From positions 164,719,609 to 164,783,608 of the forward strand of contig OZ024929.1 of the NCBI GenBank assembly GCA_964017235.1: 64,000 nucleotides of DNA, in the 5' to 3' direction. Both the position numbers and the translations under genes were made by a program. Positions 23,331 to 33,830 of this stretch are shown in pieces; within the stretch, counting starts at the first letter, position 1, and every line of letters begins with the position of its first letter. The notes under the pieces are model-generated. The model ran no database searches. It saw nothing but the letters and a program-made list of their open reading frames with translations, and was not told the DNA's origin. This DNA comes from Sabellastarte sp. h YS-2021 (Eukaryota > Annelida > Polychaeta > Sabellida > Sabellidae).

Positions 23331-24590
23331 CCTAACTCTCTCCTTTTTAGATCGCTACAGTTCTGTAGTTGTAGGAAAGAAGCATATGGCTATGGGAATT
23401 TTTTTCTAACAAAGTAAAATGCTAGCCTGAGCTTTTTTACACTTCTTAAACTCTATGCAAGTCCCTACCCTGTTACCTGTTATTCATCATCAAAAACTGC
23501 TGAAATTCAACATTCGAAATGGAAGAAACATATTGGATGCGGTCATTATGGCAAGGACTCAAGTGAATGGAAAATTGAATCATAAGAAAATGAAGTATCG
23601 TTCTCTTCTGATTAAAAATAAGAAGAAAGATCCAGGAATGGAACTTCAGTCTCAGAATATAATCTCTATAAATGTCTACACTGATTCAGCCATTTCCAGA
23701 TTTGCCCTTTAATTACATCTCTAACTAGACAAAAATCTGCTAGATTTGCATATCTGTAACACCTGCAGACAGAGATGTATCATCTGCAGAGTCAGTCCCT
23801 TCAGCGATTGAATAAAAAAATGATTAAACATGTCACTTTTTGATAGCTCTAGGGCAGCTGTGCAGGTGTGGGAAGGTTGGGGTGTGTTATGGCCAGCTTT
23901 GTGCTTTGAGACAGATGAGAACTCAACATTCTCTTGAAACATTTTCAGTTAATTACAGCAAAACGAGTTTGTGATAAATATTATTTAATTATAATCAATA
24001 TATGCCACAGCTCTGCAGATGTACTAAGGTAATGGACAATGTAATGCAGATGTAGATATTGTACAGCATTGCATTTGGGTGCTTTCCCTTGGGTTTCAAC
24101 TTTCAATTGGGAATAGGGATTTTCAACAGTCCTCCTCTGAGGCTAACATATAGTTCAAACCATAGATTTTTTATAAGAAACAAAGGAGCCCTATAAAACT
24201 CTTCTAACCATTAGTGCACATCTTGGACAGCAGACAAAGTCCCATAAAACCTATCATAAGCTGCGCACTATACAGCTTTGATGAGCATGATAGGTGGTTG
24301 CAAAAAAGCCTAGAAAAATTTTATAAAGAAATAAAGGAGCAGTTTAAATCTTTTTTCTATTCTTTAATGCAAGGCTTGGTCATAAACAAGTGCATTAAAC
24401 ATAATCATCAGAGATTACCTACTAGAAAAAGAAAACCTCAAAAGAAACCTTTCAAGCCGTCATAAACCTAGTATACAGTGAGTATACCAAAAAGGACCAT
24501 AACAGTCATTCCAACAAACAAAACAAAACCTTTGTGTAAAACCGTTGCATCACAGCTGCTGCACTACCAGCTGTAATAAACAATAGAGAG
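23331..24590. other. Interior of D with two unassigned small ORFs
   Basis: ORFs at 23455-23712 (85 codons, Lys-rich) and 24214-24465 (83 codons, ending in a basic RLPTRKRKPQKKPFKPS tail) are not in repeats but match nothing I recognise. The first codon of the former is ATG-like only by context. They may be chance ORFs or remnants of D genes. Confidence 0.3.
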
Positions 24591-24599
24591 TAGTTATTA

Positions 24600-27390
24600 C
24601 AAAAAAATCAAAAGGAACCCCGTTCACAACCTCCATACACCTACTATTGAGGGGCCACATGACCTATAATAGGTGTGTGGTGGAGATATATGTCCATTTC
24701 TGTTCAAATTAGTCACTCACAATAGGTGTGTAGTTGCGATAAATGGACCTTGTTACGAGTACAAAGTGACCTACAATAGGTGTGTGGTGGAAATAGATGT
24801 CAATTTCTTGCCAAATTTGTCACCCACAATAGGTGTGTAGTGGCATTTATTTGTCCCCTTATGATGATAAATGAACCTACAATAGGTGTGCTACGGAAAA
24901 ATATGTCACATTTCCCAAATTAGCCACCTTCAATAGGTGTGTAGTTGCGACAAATGATCATATTGTGACCAGAAATGGACCTACAATATGTTTGGTGGAG
25001 ATATATGTCCATTTCTGGCCAAATTAGTCACCTACAATAGGTGTGTAGTTACAATAAATGGTCTTCTTATGAGTAGAAACTGACCTACGATAGGTGTGTA
25101 GTTGCGGAAAATGGACCCATAATAGGTGTGTAATGGAGATATATGTTCATTTCTGGCCAAATTAATCACCCACAATAGGTGTGTATTTGCGATAAACAGT
25201 CTTGTTATGAATAAAAACTGACCTACAATAGGTGTGTGGTGGAAATAGATGTCCATTTCTTGCCAAATTAGTCACCCACAATAGGTGTGTAGTTTTGTTA
25301 AATGGTCCTCTTATGATGAGAAATGAACCTACAATAGGTGTGGAAAAACATGGCACACTTCTTCCCAAATTAGCCACGTACGATAAGTGTGTCGTTATGG
25401 CAAATGGTCATATTGTGACCAGAAATGGACATACAATAGGAGTGTGGTGGAGACAGATCCATTTCTGGCCAAATAAGTCACCCACAATGGGTGTGTAGTT
25501 GTGAGAAATGGTCTTGTTTTGAGTAAAAACTGACCTACAATAGGTGTGTGGTGGAAATACATGTCCATTTCTAGCCAAATAAGTCACCCACAATAGGTGT
25601 GTAGTGGGGCTAAATAGTCCTCTTATGATGAGAAATGAACCTACAATAGGTGTGTTATGGAAAAACATATCACATTTCTTCCCAAATTAGCCACGTACGA
25701 TAAGTGTGTCGTTATAGCAATGGTCATATTGTGACCAGAAATAGACATACAATAGGAGTGTGGTGGAGACATGTCCATTTCTGTTCAAATTAATCACCCA
25801 CAATAGGTGTGTAGTTGCGATAAATAGTCTTGTTATGAGTAAAAACTGACCTACAATAGGTGTGTGGTGGAAATAGATGTCCATTTCTGGCCAAATTTGA
25901 CACCCACAATAGGTGTGTAGTGGGGTTAAATGGTCCTCTTATGATGAGAAATGAACCTACAATAGGTGTGCCATGGAAAAACATTTCCGGTTTCTTTCCA
26001 AATTAGCCACCTACGATAGGTGTGCAGTTACGGAAAATGGTCATATTGTGACCAGAAATGGACCCACATTAGGTGTGGTGGAGATATATGTCCATTTCTG
26101 ACCAAATTAGTCACCCACAATAGGTGTGTAGTTGCAATAAATGATCTTCTTATGAGTAGAAACTGACCTAGGATAGGTGTGTAGTTGTAGAAAATGTTCA
26201 TATAGTGGCCAGAAATGGACCCATAATAGGTGTGTAATGGAGATATATGTTCATTTCTGTTCAAATTAATCACCCACAATAGATGTGTAGTTGCGATAAA
26301 TAGTCTTGTTATGAATAGAAATTGACCTACAATAGGTGTGTGGTGGAAATAGATGTCCATTTCTTGCCAAATTAGTCACCCATAATAGGTGTGTAGTGGG
26401 GTTAAATGGTCCTCTTATGATGAGAAATGAACCTATAATAGGTGTGTTATAGAAAAACATGTCACATTTCTTCCCAAATTAGCCACCTGCAATAGGTGTG
26501 TAGTTACGGCAAATGGTCATATTGTGACCAGAAATGGACATACAATAGGAGTGTGGTGGAGACATGTCCATTTCTGGCCAAATAAGTCACCCACAATAGG
26601 TGTATAGTTGCGATAAATGGTCTTGTTTTGAGTAGAAACTGACCTACAATAGGTGTGTGGTGGAAATAGATGTCCATTTCTGACCAAATTAGTCGCCCAC
26701 AATAGGTGTGTAGTTGCGATAAATGGTCTTGTTATGAGTAGAAATTGACCTACAATAGGTGTGTTCTGGAAAAATAAATCCATTTCTTCCCAAGTTAGCC
26801 ACCTACAAAAAGTGTGTAGTTGCAGAAAATGGTCATATTGTGACCAGAAATGGACCTACAATACGTGTGTGGTGGAGATATATGTCCATTTCTGTTCAAA
26901 TTAATCACCCACAATAGGTGTGTAGTTGCGATAAATAGTCTTGTTATGAGTAAAAACTGACCTACAATAGGTGTGTGGTGGAAATAGATGTCCATTTCTG
27001 GCCAAATTTGACACCCACAATAGGTGTGTAGTGGGGGTTAAATGGTCCTCTTATGATGAGAAATGAACCTACAATAGGTGTGCCATGGAAAAACATGTCA
27101 CGTTTCTTTCCAAATTAGCCACCTACGATAGGTGTGTAGTTGCGGAAAATGGTCATATTGTGACCAGAAATGGACCTACAATAGGTGTGGTGGAGATATA
27201 CAGTATGTCCATTTCTGGCCAAATTAGTCACCCACAATAGGTGTGTAGTTGCGATAAATAGTCTTGTTACGAGTAAAAACTGACCTACAATAGGTGTGTG
27301 GTGGAAATAGATGTCCATTTCTGGCCAAATTTGACACCCACAATAGGTGTGTAGTGGCGTTAAATGGTCCTCTTATGATGCGAAATGGAG
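24600..27390 (+). repeat. D satellite with a small palindrome (CACCTACAATAGGTG)
   Basis: About 45 copies of a ~61-bp module, each centred on ACCTA-CAA-TAGGT followed by GTGTGTAGT or GTGTGTGGT. Modules of different kinds alternate: one has 'gataaatggtcttgttatgag', one 'atgtccatttctggccaaatt', one 'atggtcatattgtgaccagaaatgg'. Longer units of several hundred bp are repeated. The many 60-110-codon minus-strand ORFs are by-products. Confidence 0.9.
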
Positions 27391-28384
27391 TATATGAGGA
27401 GTATCACCAGAGGCAATGCGTTGGGCGTCTTACCTTACTGTTAATTTTAATTGGGAATGGAAATTTTGAGCAGAGGTTTGTTGAAGCAGTATTGAGACCA
27501 GATCTGGTCATAGATATGAAAAAATCTTTGTACATAAGAAATAGAGAAAAAAATTGTTGAGAAATAGGGTACTTTTTATGGTTAAAGACTTTTTCTAATG
27601 TAAATTTAGATATTTTTTAGTCTTTTCATCAGAGTTAGCTTCATTAGAAATTTTTTTTAACTATTTATCAAGTGATTTCATATACTTTTATTCTCCTGTG
27701 TAATTATTGTAATTATGATCTCGTTTCTGATTCCTTTTTCAAATAAATTATGGTATTATTGTCTTACATAATGCTTTTTTTATTGTTTCTATGAATGTTT
27801 GGTAAATATGTTGGTGAGATTGTTCTGATATATATATGTAATTTTTCCATTTTCAAAGTATAAATATTAGTACAGAGAAGAGAAGAAAATCTGATATAAG
27901 AATATCTGTTATATTGTAGAAAACACTGCAAGTCCCTTTAAAACATTTTTACAGGTAATTATTTTCAAATTTCACCCACATATACCAAGAGAGTTAAAAT
28001 AATAATACCATAGAAAGGCTACAGTTTATAAAAAATATTGACATAGGAGGTATATCATTATAAAAAAGCTTATAAATAATCAGAGACTTTCTCTCGTATT
28101 GAGGCATCATTACCCCCTTTAATATACTTAAAACTTGTAATTCAAATTAATAATGTTTTCAGGTATTTAAGGTGATAAAGTTACACCACACACAGTGTAC
28201 AAAACTTTTTATGGGTGACTATACAGAGGTTTGTTTTACATGGACTGTCGCTCTCCTACAGAGCAAAGGTAATAAATAACGTACATTTTACACTCAGTGC
28301 ACAAAAGGCGTGCCACATACACTTGTGTAAATATTGAAATTTGGTTGCTATAAATATCTCATAAAGTATGTTCTTTTACATTGA
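27391..28384. other. AT-rich DNA in D, no gene recognised
   Basis: Starts with an inverted relic of the 144-bp unit (about 27430-27470), then AT-rich sequence with frequent stops in all frames. Confidence 0.5.
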
Positions 28385-28426
28385 CAAAGGTCAAAGTTGG
28401 GGTTTTACGTTCCGTTCAACAGCCAG
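28385..28426 (-). mobile_element. 42-bp SINE tail fragment with 12-bp TSD
   Basis: Contains GGTCAAAGTTGGGGTTTTAC and GTTCAACAGCCAG, the reverse-strand tail shared with the SINEs at 40325 and 52200. It is flanked by a perfect duplication CTTTTACATTGA (28373-28384 and 28427-28438), so it is a real, extremely 5'-truncated target-primed insertion. Confidence 0.8.
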
Positions 28427-28697
28427 CTTTTACATTGAAAGACCATGTACTATTTCAGTAAATAAAAAGAAAATGAGAATTACTTTACAAAGCATTTGAC
28501 ATTGAGTTATAAAACAATTGAGATTTAGAGTAAGGTGGTGGCTGGTGTCCATAGCACGGGCTCCTTTTATAAGGCCTGAAAATCTGTTACCACTATGTAA
28601 TAAAAATTTTTTTAAAAATTGATAGAATCTTGTGGGGGGTTCTTGGGGATGATTTAATGCGTCTTTGTCTCTGATTATTAAATGGGAATTTCTACAT

Positions 28698-29288
28698 CTA
28701 CCTCCCCCTGGCTGATTCATCTATATGTCCACATTCTGCACATAATAACTTTGAATGATTAGGTTGATCAGGTTGAATCAAACATGTTACACACATATAC
28801 ATTTCCATACATTCACTATACATCTGGTTACAAACTTTCCCATTCTTTGGGTTTACAGTATAAGCCTTCAGTGATTGGAAACAGGTCTCCTTTGGCATTG
28901 GTTTTCAATTTCCTGATACCTACAGACTTATAGGGACTGTTACAGGCTAGGTAATAGGAGCCTCCAATGTGGACTTTCTTCTCAATTTCTTTGTCATCTT
29001 TAAGTATAGCCTGCAGAGCATGGTTAATTTTTTCAGAAAAATTAACTAATACCACCATTTTAGAGATATTGCGCTTAATCCTGGGTTAGTGAAAATCTGG
29101 CCGTCCCATTCCTTCAAGTGAGTAGATTACACCTGACCAGCTTCCCCATAAAACACCACATACTTCTTACTGCCTATATGAAAGGTCCTTCTGTAGGTGG
29201 CAGAGAGAGGTGCCTCTGTATAATTCATTGTCAAAATTGAACCCTGGGTTTGAGCCTCCAGAATATAATCTTTTTTCTTTGCTTTCAT
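28698..29288 (-). pseudogene. Decayed gene with two PC4 (SUB1)-like domains and a C-terminal Cys cluster
   Basis: Frame 1, from an ATG at 29288: Lys-rich start, then RRTFHIGSKKYVVFYGEAGQV, a TAA (29127-29129), and in the same frame LKEWDGQIF...GLSAISLKWW. After a frameshift near 29050: LVNFSEKINHALQAIL, then VHIGGSYYLACNSPYKSVGI, IRKLKTNAKGDLFPI and KEWESL, ending at TAA 28828. After another shift: CVTCLIQPDQPNHSKLLCAECGH (CxxC...CxxC). The order IG-x-YV, IR, G-x-L-x-P, G-x-x-x-x-P-x-x-W-x-x-L is that of the PC4 coactivator / ssDNA-binding fold, here twice in tandem. PC4 proteins bind single-stranded DNA and act with RNA polymerase II. It sits inside element D on the minus strand. One stop and two frameshifts mark it as a pseudogene, unless unseen introns explain them. 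Assignment is by eye. Confidence 0.6.
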
Positions 29289-29339
29289 AAACCCAATGCC
29301 CTTACCTTACTTTTCTGTGTGATTACGTTTTACAAGCAT

Positions 29340-30163
29340 AAAGTGTATTGCATTTGGGTGCTTACCCTGGGGTTTGAAATATCCCGTTATTTTAATTGGG
29401 AATGGGGATGAAACAGTCTCAGTAGACAAAGCCCCATGAAACAGTCTCAGTAGACAAAGCCCCATGAAACAGTCTCAGTAGACAAAGCCCCATTAAACAG
29501 TTCTAGCGGACAAAGGCCCATTAAAACAGTTCTAGCAGACAAAGCCCCATTAAACAACACAGCTGTGTGATGATTCATTTTTCAGTAGTAATATGATCTA
29601 GTAGGCTAGAAGACAAAGCCCCATTAAAAGCTTGGCTAGCAGATAAAGCCCCATTAAACATTTGAGGAAAGAGTAAGACCCATTAAAACAGTTCTAGCCC
29701 CATTAAAACAAGTTCCATTAAACAGTTCTAGCAGACAAAGCCCCATTAAAACAAGACATATTTTTTACAAGTAATATTGATCTAGTATCGAGGCTCATTA
29801 AAGGGTGTGGGCTAGCAGACAAAGCCCCTATTAAAACAAGCTTGGGCTAGGAGACAAAGCCCCATTAGAATTCTAGCAGACAAAGCCCCATTAAAATAAC
29901 ACAGCTGTGTGATGATTCATTTTTCAGAAGTAATATTGATCTAGTATGGCTAGCAGACAAAGCCCCATTAAAAGCAGACAAAGAGCGCCCATTAAAAAGC
30001 ACAGCTGTGTGATGATTCATCAGAGTAATAGCTATAAACTATCAAACAACACACAAAAAGTCCCATTGAGCCAGTCTCAACAACCTGTATAGAGCCCAAT
30101 AACCTGTATAGAGCTAGTATCGACCCTCCCACGTCTAGCCATCAATCTACCATCTGCCCCAGG
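29340..30163 (-). repeat. D right arm: inverted AATGGGGCTTTGTC satellite
   Basis: Reverse-strand copies of the left-arm phrase (AGACAAAGCCCCATTAAA), about 15 of them, preceded at 29340-29410 by a reverse copy of the 144-bp unit. The inner order mirrors the left arm, so D is a large imperfect palindrome with a much shorter right arm. Confidence 0.85.
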
Positions 30164-30236
30164 CAGCTGCACAGCTGTCAAAAAGTGACATGATTGATGG
30201 GAAACTCGACTCGATATACACTCGATATATACTACT
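30164..30236 (-). repeat. Right terminal inverted repeat of D
   Basis: Perfect reverse complement of 15836-15908; followed by the second ACCAAG at 30237-30242. Confidence 0.92.
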
Positions 30237-30907
30237 ACCAAGTCCATGAGAATTCTCTCACAATTACTCAGAGAAATATTATGTCCTTGGACACTCTTAA
30301 AGATCTTGTTCGGGCATGTGGGAACGTTCCCTGTGGTTACACTTTCAAAGCCATTTTTCTGATGGCATTCTTTGGATTCATGCGTATATCCAATTTAGTC
30401 CCTCATTCGTACTTTCAATTTGACCCCTCATGACATTTAACTCTGGCAGATATAACATTTCAAAAATGTACAATGAAAGTCCATATGAAGTGGTCGAAAA
30501 CAATGCAGTCTAGGGACAAGATTCACACCATAATTCTCCCTAGGTTGGCCCTTTCTCCCCTATGTCCGGTCTCTGCTCTCAAAACAGCAATTTCAATGTA
30601 CTCCCCTGCTCTGCAGGCTCTCTTGTTCCAAATTAAAACTGGGAAGAGTTTCATGATCGTTACAGAATCCAGGCTGAGGAAAGAGTTATCTAAACTGATT
30701 GTTAGATTAGGTTTCCCTCCATCATATTTCACATTTCATTCATTCAGGAGGTCCGGGGCGACATTTGCATATAATGCCCATGTTCCCATTCAGGCGATCA
30801 AGTCCCATGGATCATGGGTTTCAGATTGTGTATGGGGATATATTCAGCAGGATGAGCAACATAGTGTTCAAATTGCCTCTTCCTTTGCTGGTATGATTCA
30901 TGGTTAA
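30237..30907 (+). pseudogene. DIRS-like tyrosine recombinase, catalytic half
   Basis: One frame from 30239 to 30907, interrupted by a TGA at 30431-30433. Catalytic set is complete: Arg in FFGFMRISNLVPHS, Lys in KWSKTM, HxxR in FHSFRRSGATFAY, His in IKSHGSW, and the Tyr nucleophile in CVWGYIQ (Tyr codon 30839-30841). In the family this enzyme integrates a circular DNA intermediate without a target duplication. The N-terminal half is at 15597-15835, beyond element D. Across the D insertion the protein is colinear, but a one-base frame change remains near the junction. The bogus start at 30194 lies in the D TIR. Confidence 0.88.
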
Positions 30908-31349
30908 TGCCATTTAATATTGCTCTTTATAATGCCCCTATTCCTAGTTGGGCTTTTGAGGCTTTTTGATATGCAGTATATAACAAAAGATGCACTTTTG
31001 CCATACTCTCCCTTCCTCTGAATTGGTGTGCCACTGAAAAGGGTTTTGTCAAATCCTGGGTTCAAATCCACAACTTATGGGTTCAAATCCGCCTTGGGCT
31101 GACAGAACCCTGGTATTTAACATATCACATAAGTTGTATGGGACGGGGGTTGGGGTCTGTCATAGTAACTGTGATACTTCTTTTCTACGTGTGTTTTGTT
31201 TACAATTTACATTACATTCGCATATTACTTACATAGAGTATTAATATTACATATGTTGTTCAATGTTGTGTAGCATGTAGTTAATGATGATAGTTGCAGT
31301 TGTGTGTATTGCCATCAAATCTGTATTATATACACAATAGTACAGTCAA
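30908..31349 (+). other. Downstream of the recombinase, probably 3' noncoding of the DIRS-like element
   Basis: No ORF. Two copies of GGGTTCAAATCC lie at about 31062 and 31081; they resemble a Pol III B box, but no A box is in reach. The terminal repeat of the DIRS-like element was not identified. Confidence 0.35.
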
Positions 31350-31915
31350 TAGTAGTCACTCATATCTTCCAGATTAGACTATTGTAACCCTCTCCTAGCT
31401 GAACTCCCACAATATCTTATCCATAAGTTACAGAAAGTACAAAATTGGGCTGCCAGGATAGTTTTGAATGTCAAGAAACATGATTCTATATCGGTTCACC
31501 TGCATCAGCTCCACTGGTTGCCCGTTAGGTTTCGGATCAAATTTAAAATAAATCTTCTAGTATATAAGAGTTTGAATCGACAGGCACCATCATATTTGAC
31601 ATCAATGCTTAACTACCAGCAACATCAACGCACCACAAGATTGGCAAGAAAATCATACATGCTACAAGAAAAAAGATCAAAACTCGTCTCTATGGGTGAC
31701 CGTGCCTTCAGTGTTGTGGCACCAAAGTATTGGAATGAACTGCCAGATGATATCAGGAACATTGAACTTCCATTGGACATCTTCAAAAAGAAACTAAAAA
31801 CTCATTATTTTAAAACAGCATATTGTGGAGAAAAAGCGCAATGATTGCTTTTTCTTAAATAGAATTGCGCTATATAAACATGTCATGTTATGTTATTGTA
31901 GTCATAGATTATGTA
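31350..31915 (+). mobile_element. 5'-truncated CR1/L2-like element
   Basis: C-terminal end of an RT ORF, beginning near 31365 with RLDYCNPLLAELPQ in one frame and open at 31464-31844: HLHQLHWLPVRFRIKFK, LVYKSLNRQAPSYL, GDRAFSVVAPKYWNELPDDI, LDIFKKKLKTHYF. The 3' end is a GCGCTATATAAACATGTTATG-like tail (about 31868-31895), typical of L2-type elements. Opposite orientation and different sequence from the copy at 6878-10497. Intact over the last ~125 codons. It appears to lie in the 3' region of the DIRS-like element. Confidence 0.85.
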
Positions 31916-31953
31916 ATAATAAAACCAGTATCTGCAACTTTGTGTTTTCCTCG

Positions 31954-31979
31954 GTGTGTGTGTGTGTGTGGGGGGGGGG
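31954..31979. repeat. (GT)n then poly-G microsatellite
   Basis: About eight GT repeats running into ten G residues. Confidence 0.95.
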
Positions 31980-33356
31980 ACTGTCAGAAGTGGTGTCTGG
32001 GCATCACGTTTGTCAGTCCCCCCACACCGGGGCAGTGTGAACAGAGGTTTAACCCAGTTGTGTAGGGTCGCCATGGTGTTGTTGGGGTCATCACAGGCCA
32101 TGCATGTGTTGATGTTTTTGATTGGTCAGTCATATTGGGTTAACAGATTGAAGTTTTTCCTTCAGTTTGAAATTTGAGAGGGCTGGACAGACATGTTATT
32201 TTGCCCGTCCCGCCCTCCCATATATTTTAAAACGTTTTTATTGTTTTAAGTCCACTTCTTTTATGATTTTACCTTTTTATGGCCTTCTTTCGGAGGCTTT
32301 TTGAGAAGCAGTATCTAACATCTACTGATGAGAAAAAGCCTCAGAATGTGTGAAACTCTTTGATGACCGTTGAAGAAACACCCTATCCTGTTTTTCAAAA
32401 TGAGGCCAAAAATATTCCCAGGCAAGCTTCTGTAATGATGAACATATCCTGCAAACTTGACAACTCTACCCAGAACACCTTATGCCCAGGTCCCACAGTG
32501 GAGAGGGTGCTACGGTCATCTTGGAGCATATAAAACAAAACAGGCCACCTTATATTCACCAGAATTCGCCCAAAAAAGTGGGAAAGTGTGGTCACATGAC
32601 AAACAGTTCTTCAGATATTTACAATGTTCTACAATGCTATGCGACTGCTCCGAGATTAAACCTTAACAAAGCAAGAATATACTTAGAATATCCTACAAAC
32701 TCGTGAAGATATCTGGCAATACCATTACAATTACAGGTTGGGGAGACTGAATGCAGTCAGTGAAGACTCCTCCAGCAGAAAGAACAACCAGCTGAGAACA
32801 AGCAAGAATGTCTTGAGAGTTTACTATGAGCAAGAAACTAGTATAACTGGTGGATGATTGCCCTACGACAGAGTTACAACATAGAATATGCTACCTACAG
32901 TAGTGAATTATCACAGCAAACTTAAAAATAGCTAAAAATCAGCGCATAACAGCAGCAATTTTGAACATTAGGTTGTTGTTGCTGTGAAGTGGCGAATAAT
33001 GAAGAAGACTGAAGACAATCGAAGAATAATAAGGAATTTACCAAGAACATCGAAGAATTTGCTATTCACCAATATACTCCGTTATAATTTACCACTGTGG
33101 GACCTTGGCATCAGGTTCTAGATGGGTGACAAGAAAATCTCTACACAATGTGGTGGCGGCGGCAGCATGCCCATGCATAATCCATAGTGTCCACTAGATG
33201 CTATCTGGTGGATACAATAAGCATAACGAATGTTCTTCACAATACTCATGAGGTTTGACAAGTTACAGAGAACTTAAGAATTTTACACATTATACTATCT
33301 TATAATCAGATGAATTTTTAATCCATTTTTGGACTTTTGAAGTTTATTTTGACTCA
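31980..33356. other. Unassigned DNA
   Basis: No ORF above about 75 codons and no recognised motif. 32200-32230 has a CCCGTCCCGCCCTCCC run. A phrase GAGGCTTTTTGA...GCAGTAT occurs both at about 30978 and 32296, hinting at a repeat linked to the DIRS-like 3' region. Confidence 0.35.
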
Positions 33357-33830
33357 TTAGTATGGCAGCCTGTTCCATAGTACTGGTCAACAAACACTGA
33401 TCAACTGGCATAGGTCTTCTTGGGAGTAAGTGGATCTTCCAACATCAATTTCACTTGATCTAAAACCCTCTCCCCTGCACTCCCTCGTCTTTATGAGGTT
33501 TCTTAAGTACAAAGGTGCCTCGTTTTGCAGGCATTAGCAGATTAGCATCAACACTTTGAATTCTCTGGCTCTGATGGGTAGGCAGTGTAACTGTTTCACA
33601 CATTCTGTAAAACGGTCAAACTTGTTGTCATTCAGTATTAATTTGGCAGCTATATTAACTTTTTCAGCCCTGCCAATTAAATGTGATGGTAATTCAGCCA
33701 AGCTTGCATTAGCGGAATCAAGGTAGGAAATGACTAAACCTTGTACTAGTATTTAACATGTTTCAATGGAAAGCGATGCTCTGATAACTTAAATTCTCTG
33801 AATTTTAACATTTCAACTCTACATTTATTT
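33357..33830 (-). pseudogene. Heavily decayed CR1/L2-like RT C-terminus
   Basis: Reverse strand from about 33740 reads YLDSANASLAELPSHLIGR, AAKLILNDNKFDRFTE, QLHCLPIRAREFKVLMLIC, a TAA, then NEAPLYLRNLI and, after a TGA, PVLWNRLPY before TAA at 33357-33359. This matches the same C-terminal region as 31350-31915 (DYCNSLL..., HWLPVR..., APxYL, WNxLP). No long ORF survives. Similarity fades upstream of about 33830. Confidence 0.75.

Larger units (their letters stand above)
15836..30236. mobile_element. Element D: 14.4-kb TIR transposon with 6-bp TSD, Maverick/Polinton-like termini
   Basis: Termini are perfect 73-bp inverted repeats starting AGTAGTATATATCGAGTGTA, flanked by ACCAAG on both sides (15830-15835 and 30237-30242). 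The element splits a tyrosine recombinase whose two halves are recovered on either side, an independent proof of insertion. Starting AG, a 6-bp duplication and a length near 15 kb are terminal features of Mavericks/Polintons. However, I see no polymerase B, integrase, ATPase, protease or capsid ORF, so it is at most a non-autonomous or decayed derivative. Contents left to right: satellite arm, 144-bp repeats, AT-rich unique DNA, decayed CAGCTGTGCAG repeats, a palindrome-bearing satellite, AT-rich DNA, a PC4-like pseudogene, and an inverted satellite arm. Confidence 0.75.

Noticed and set aside
20600-24590. Polinton core genes (polymerase B, integrase, ATPase, capsid) in D
   Set aside because: Looked for catalytic wording in the visible ORFs and found none, so the Polinton link rests on termini, TSD and size only.
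24600-27390. CRISPR-like regular array
   Set aside because: The spacers are themselves repeated, the DNA is eukaryotic, and the array lies inside a transposon; it is a satellite.
28430-28720. ORF of 96 codons downstream of the PC4-like pseudogene
   Set aside because: No recognisable motif; overlaps the SINE tail insertion and its hydrophobic end reads like chance AT-rich translation.
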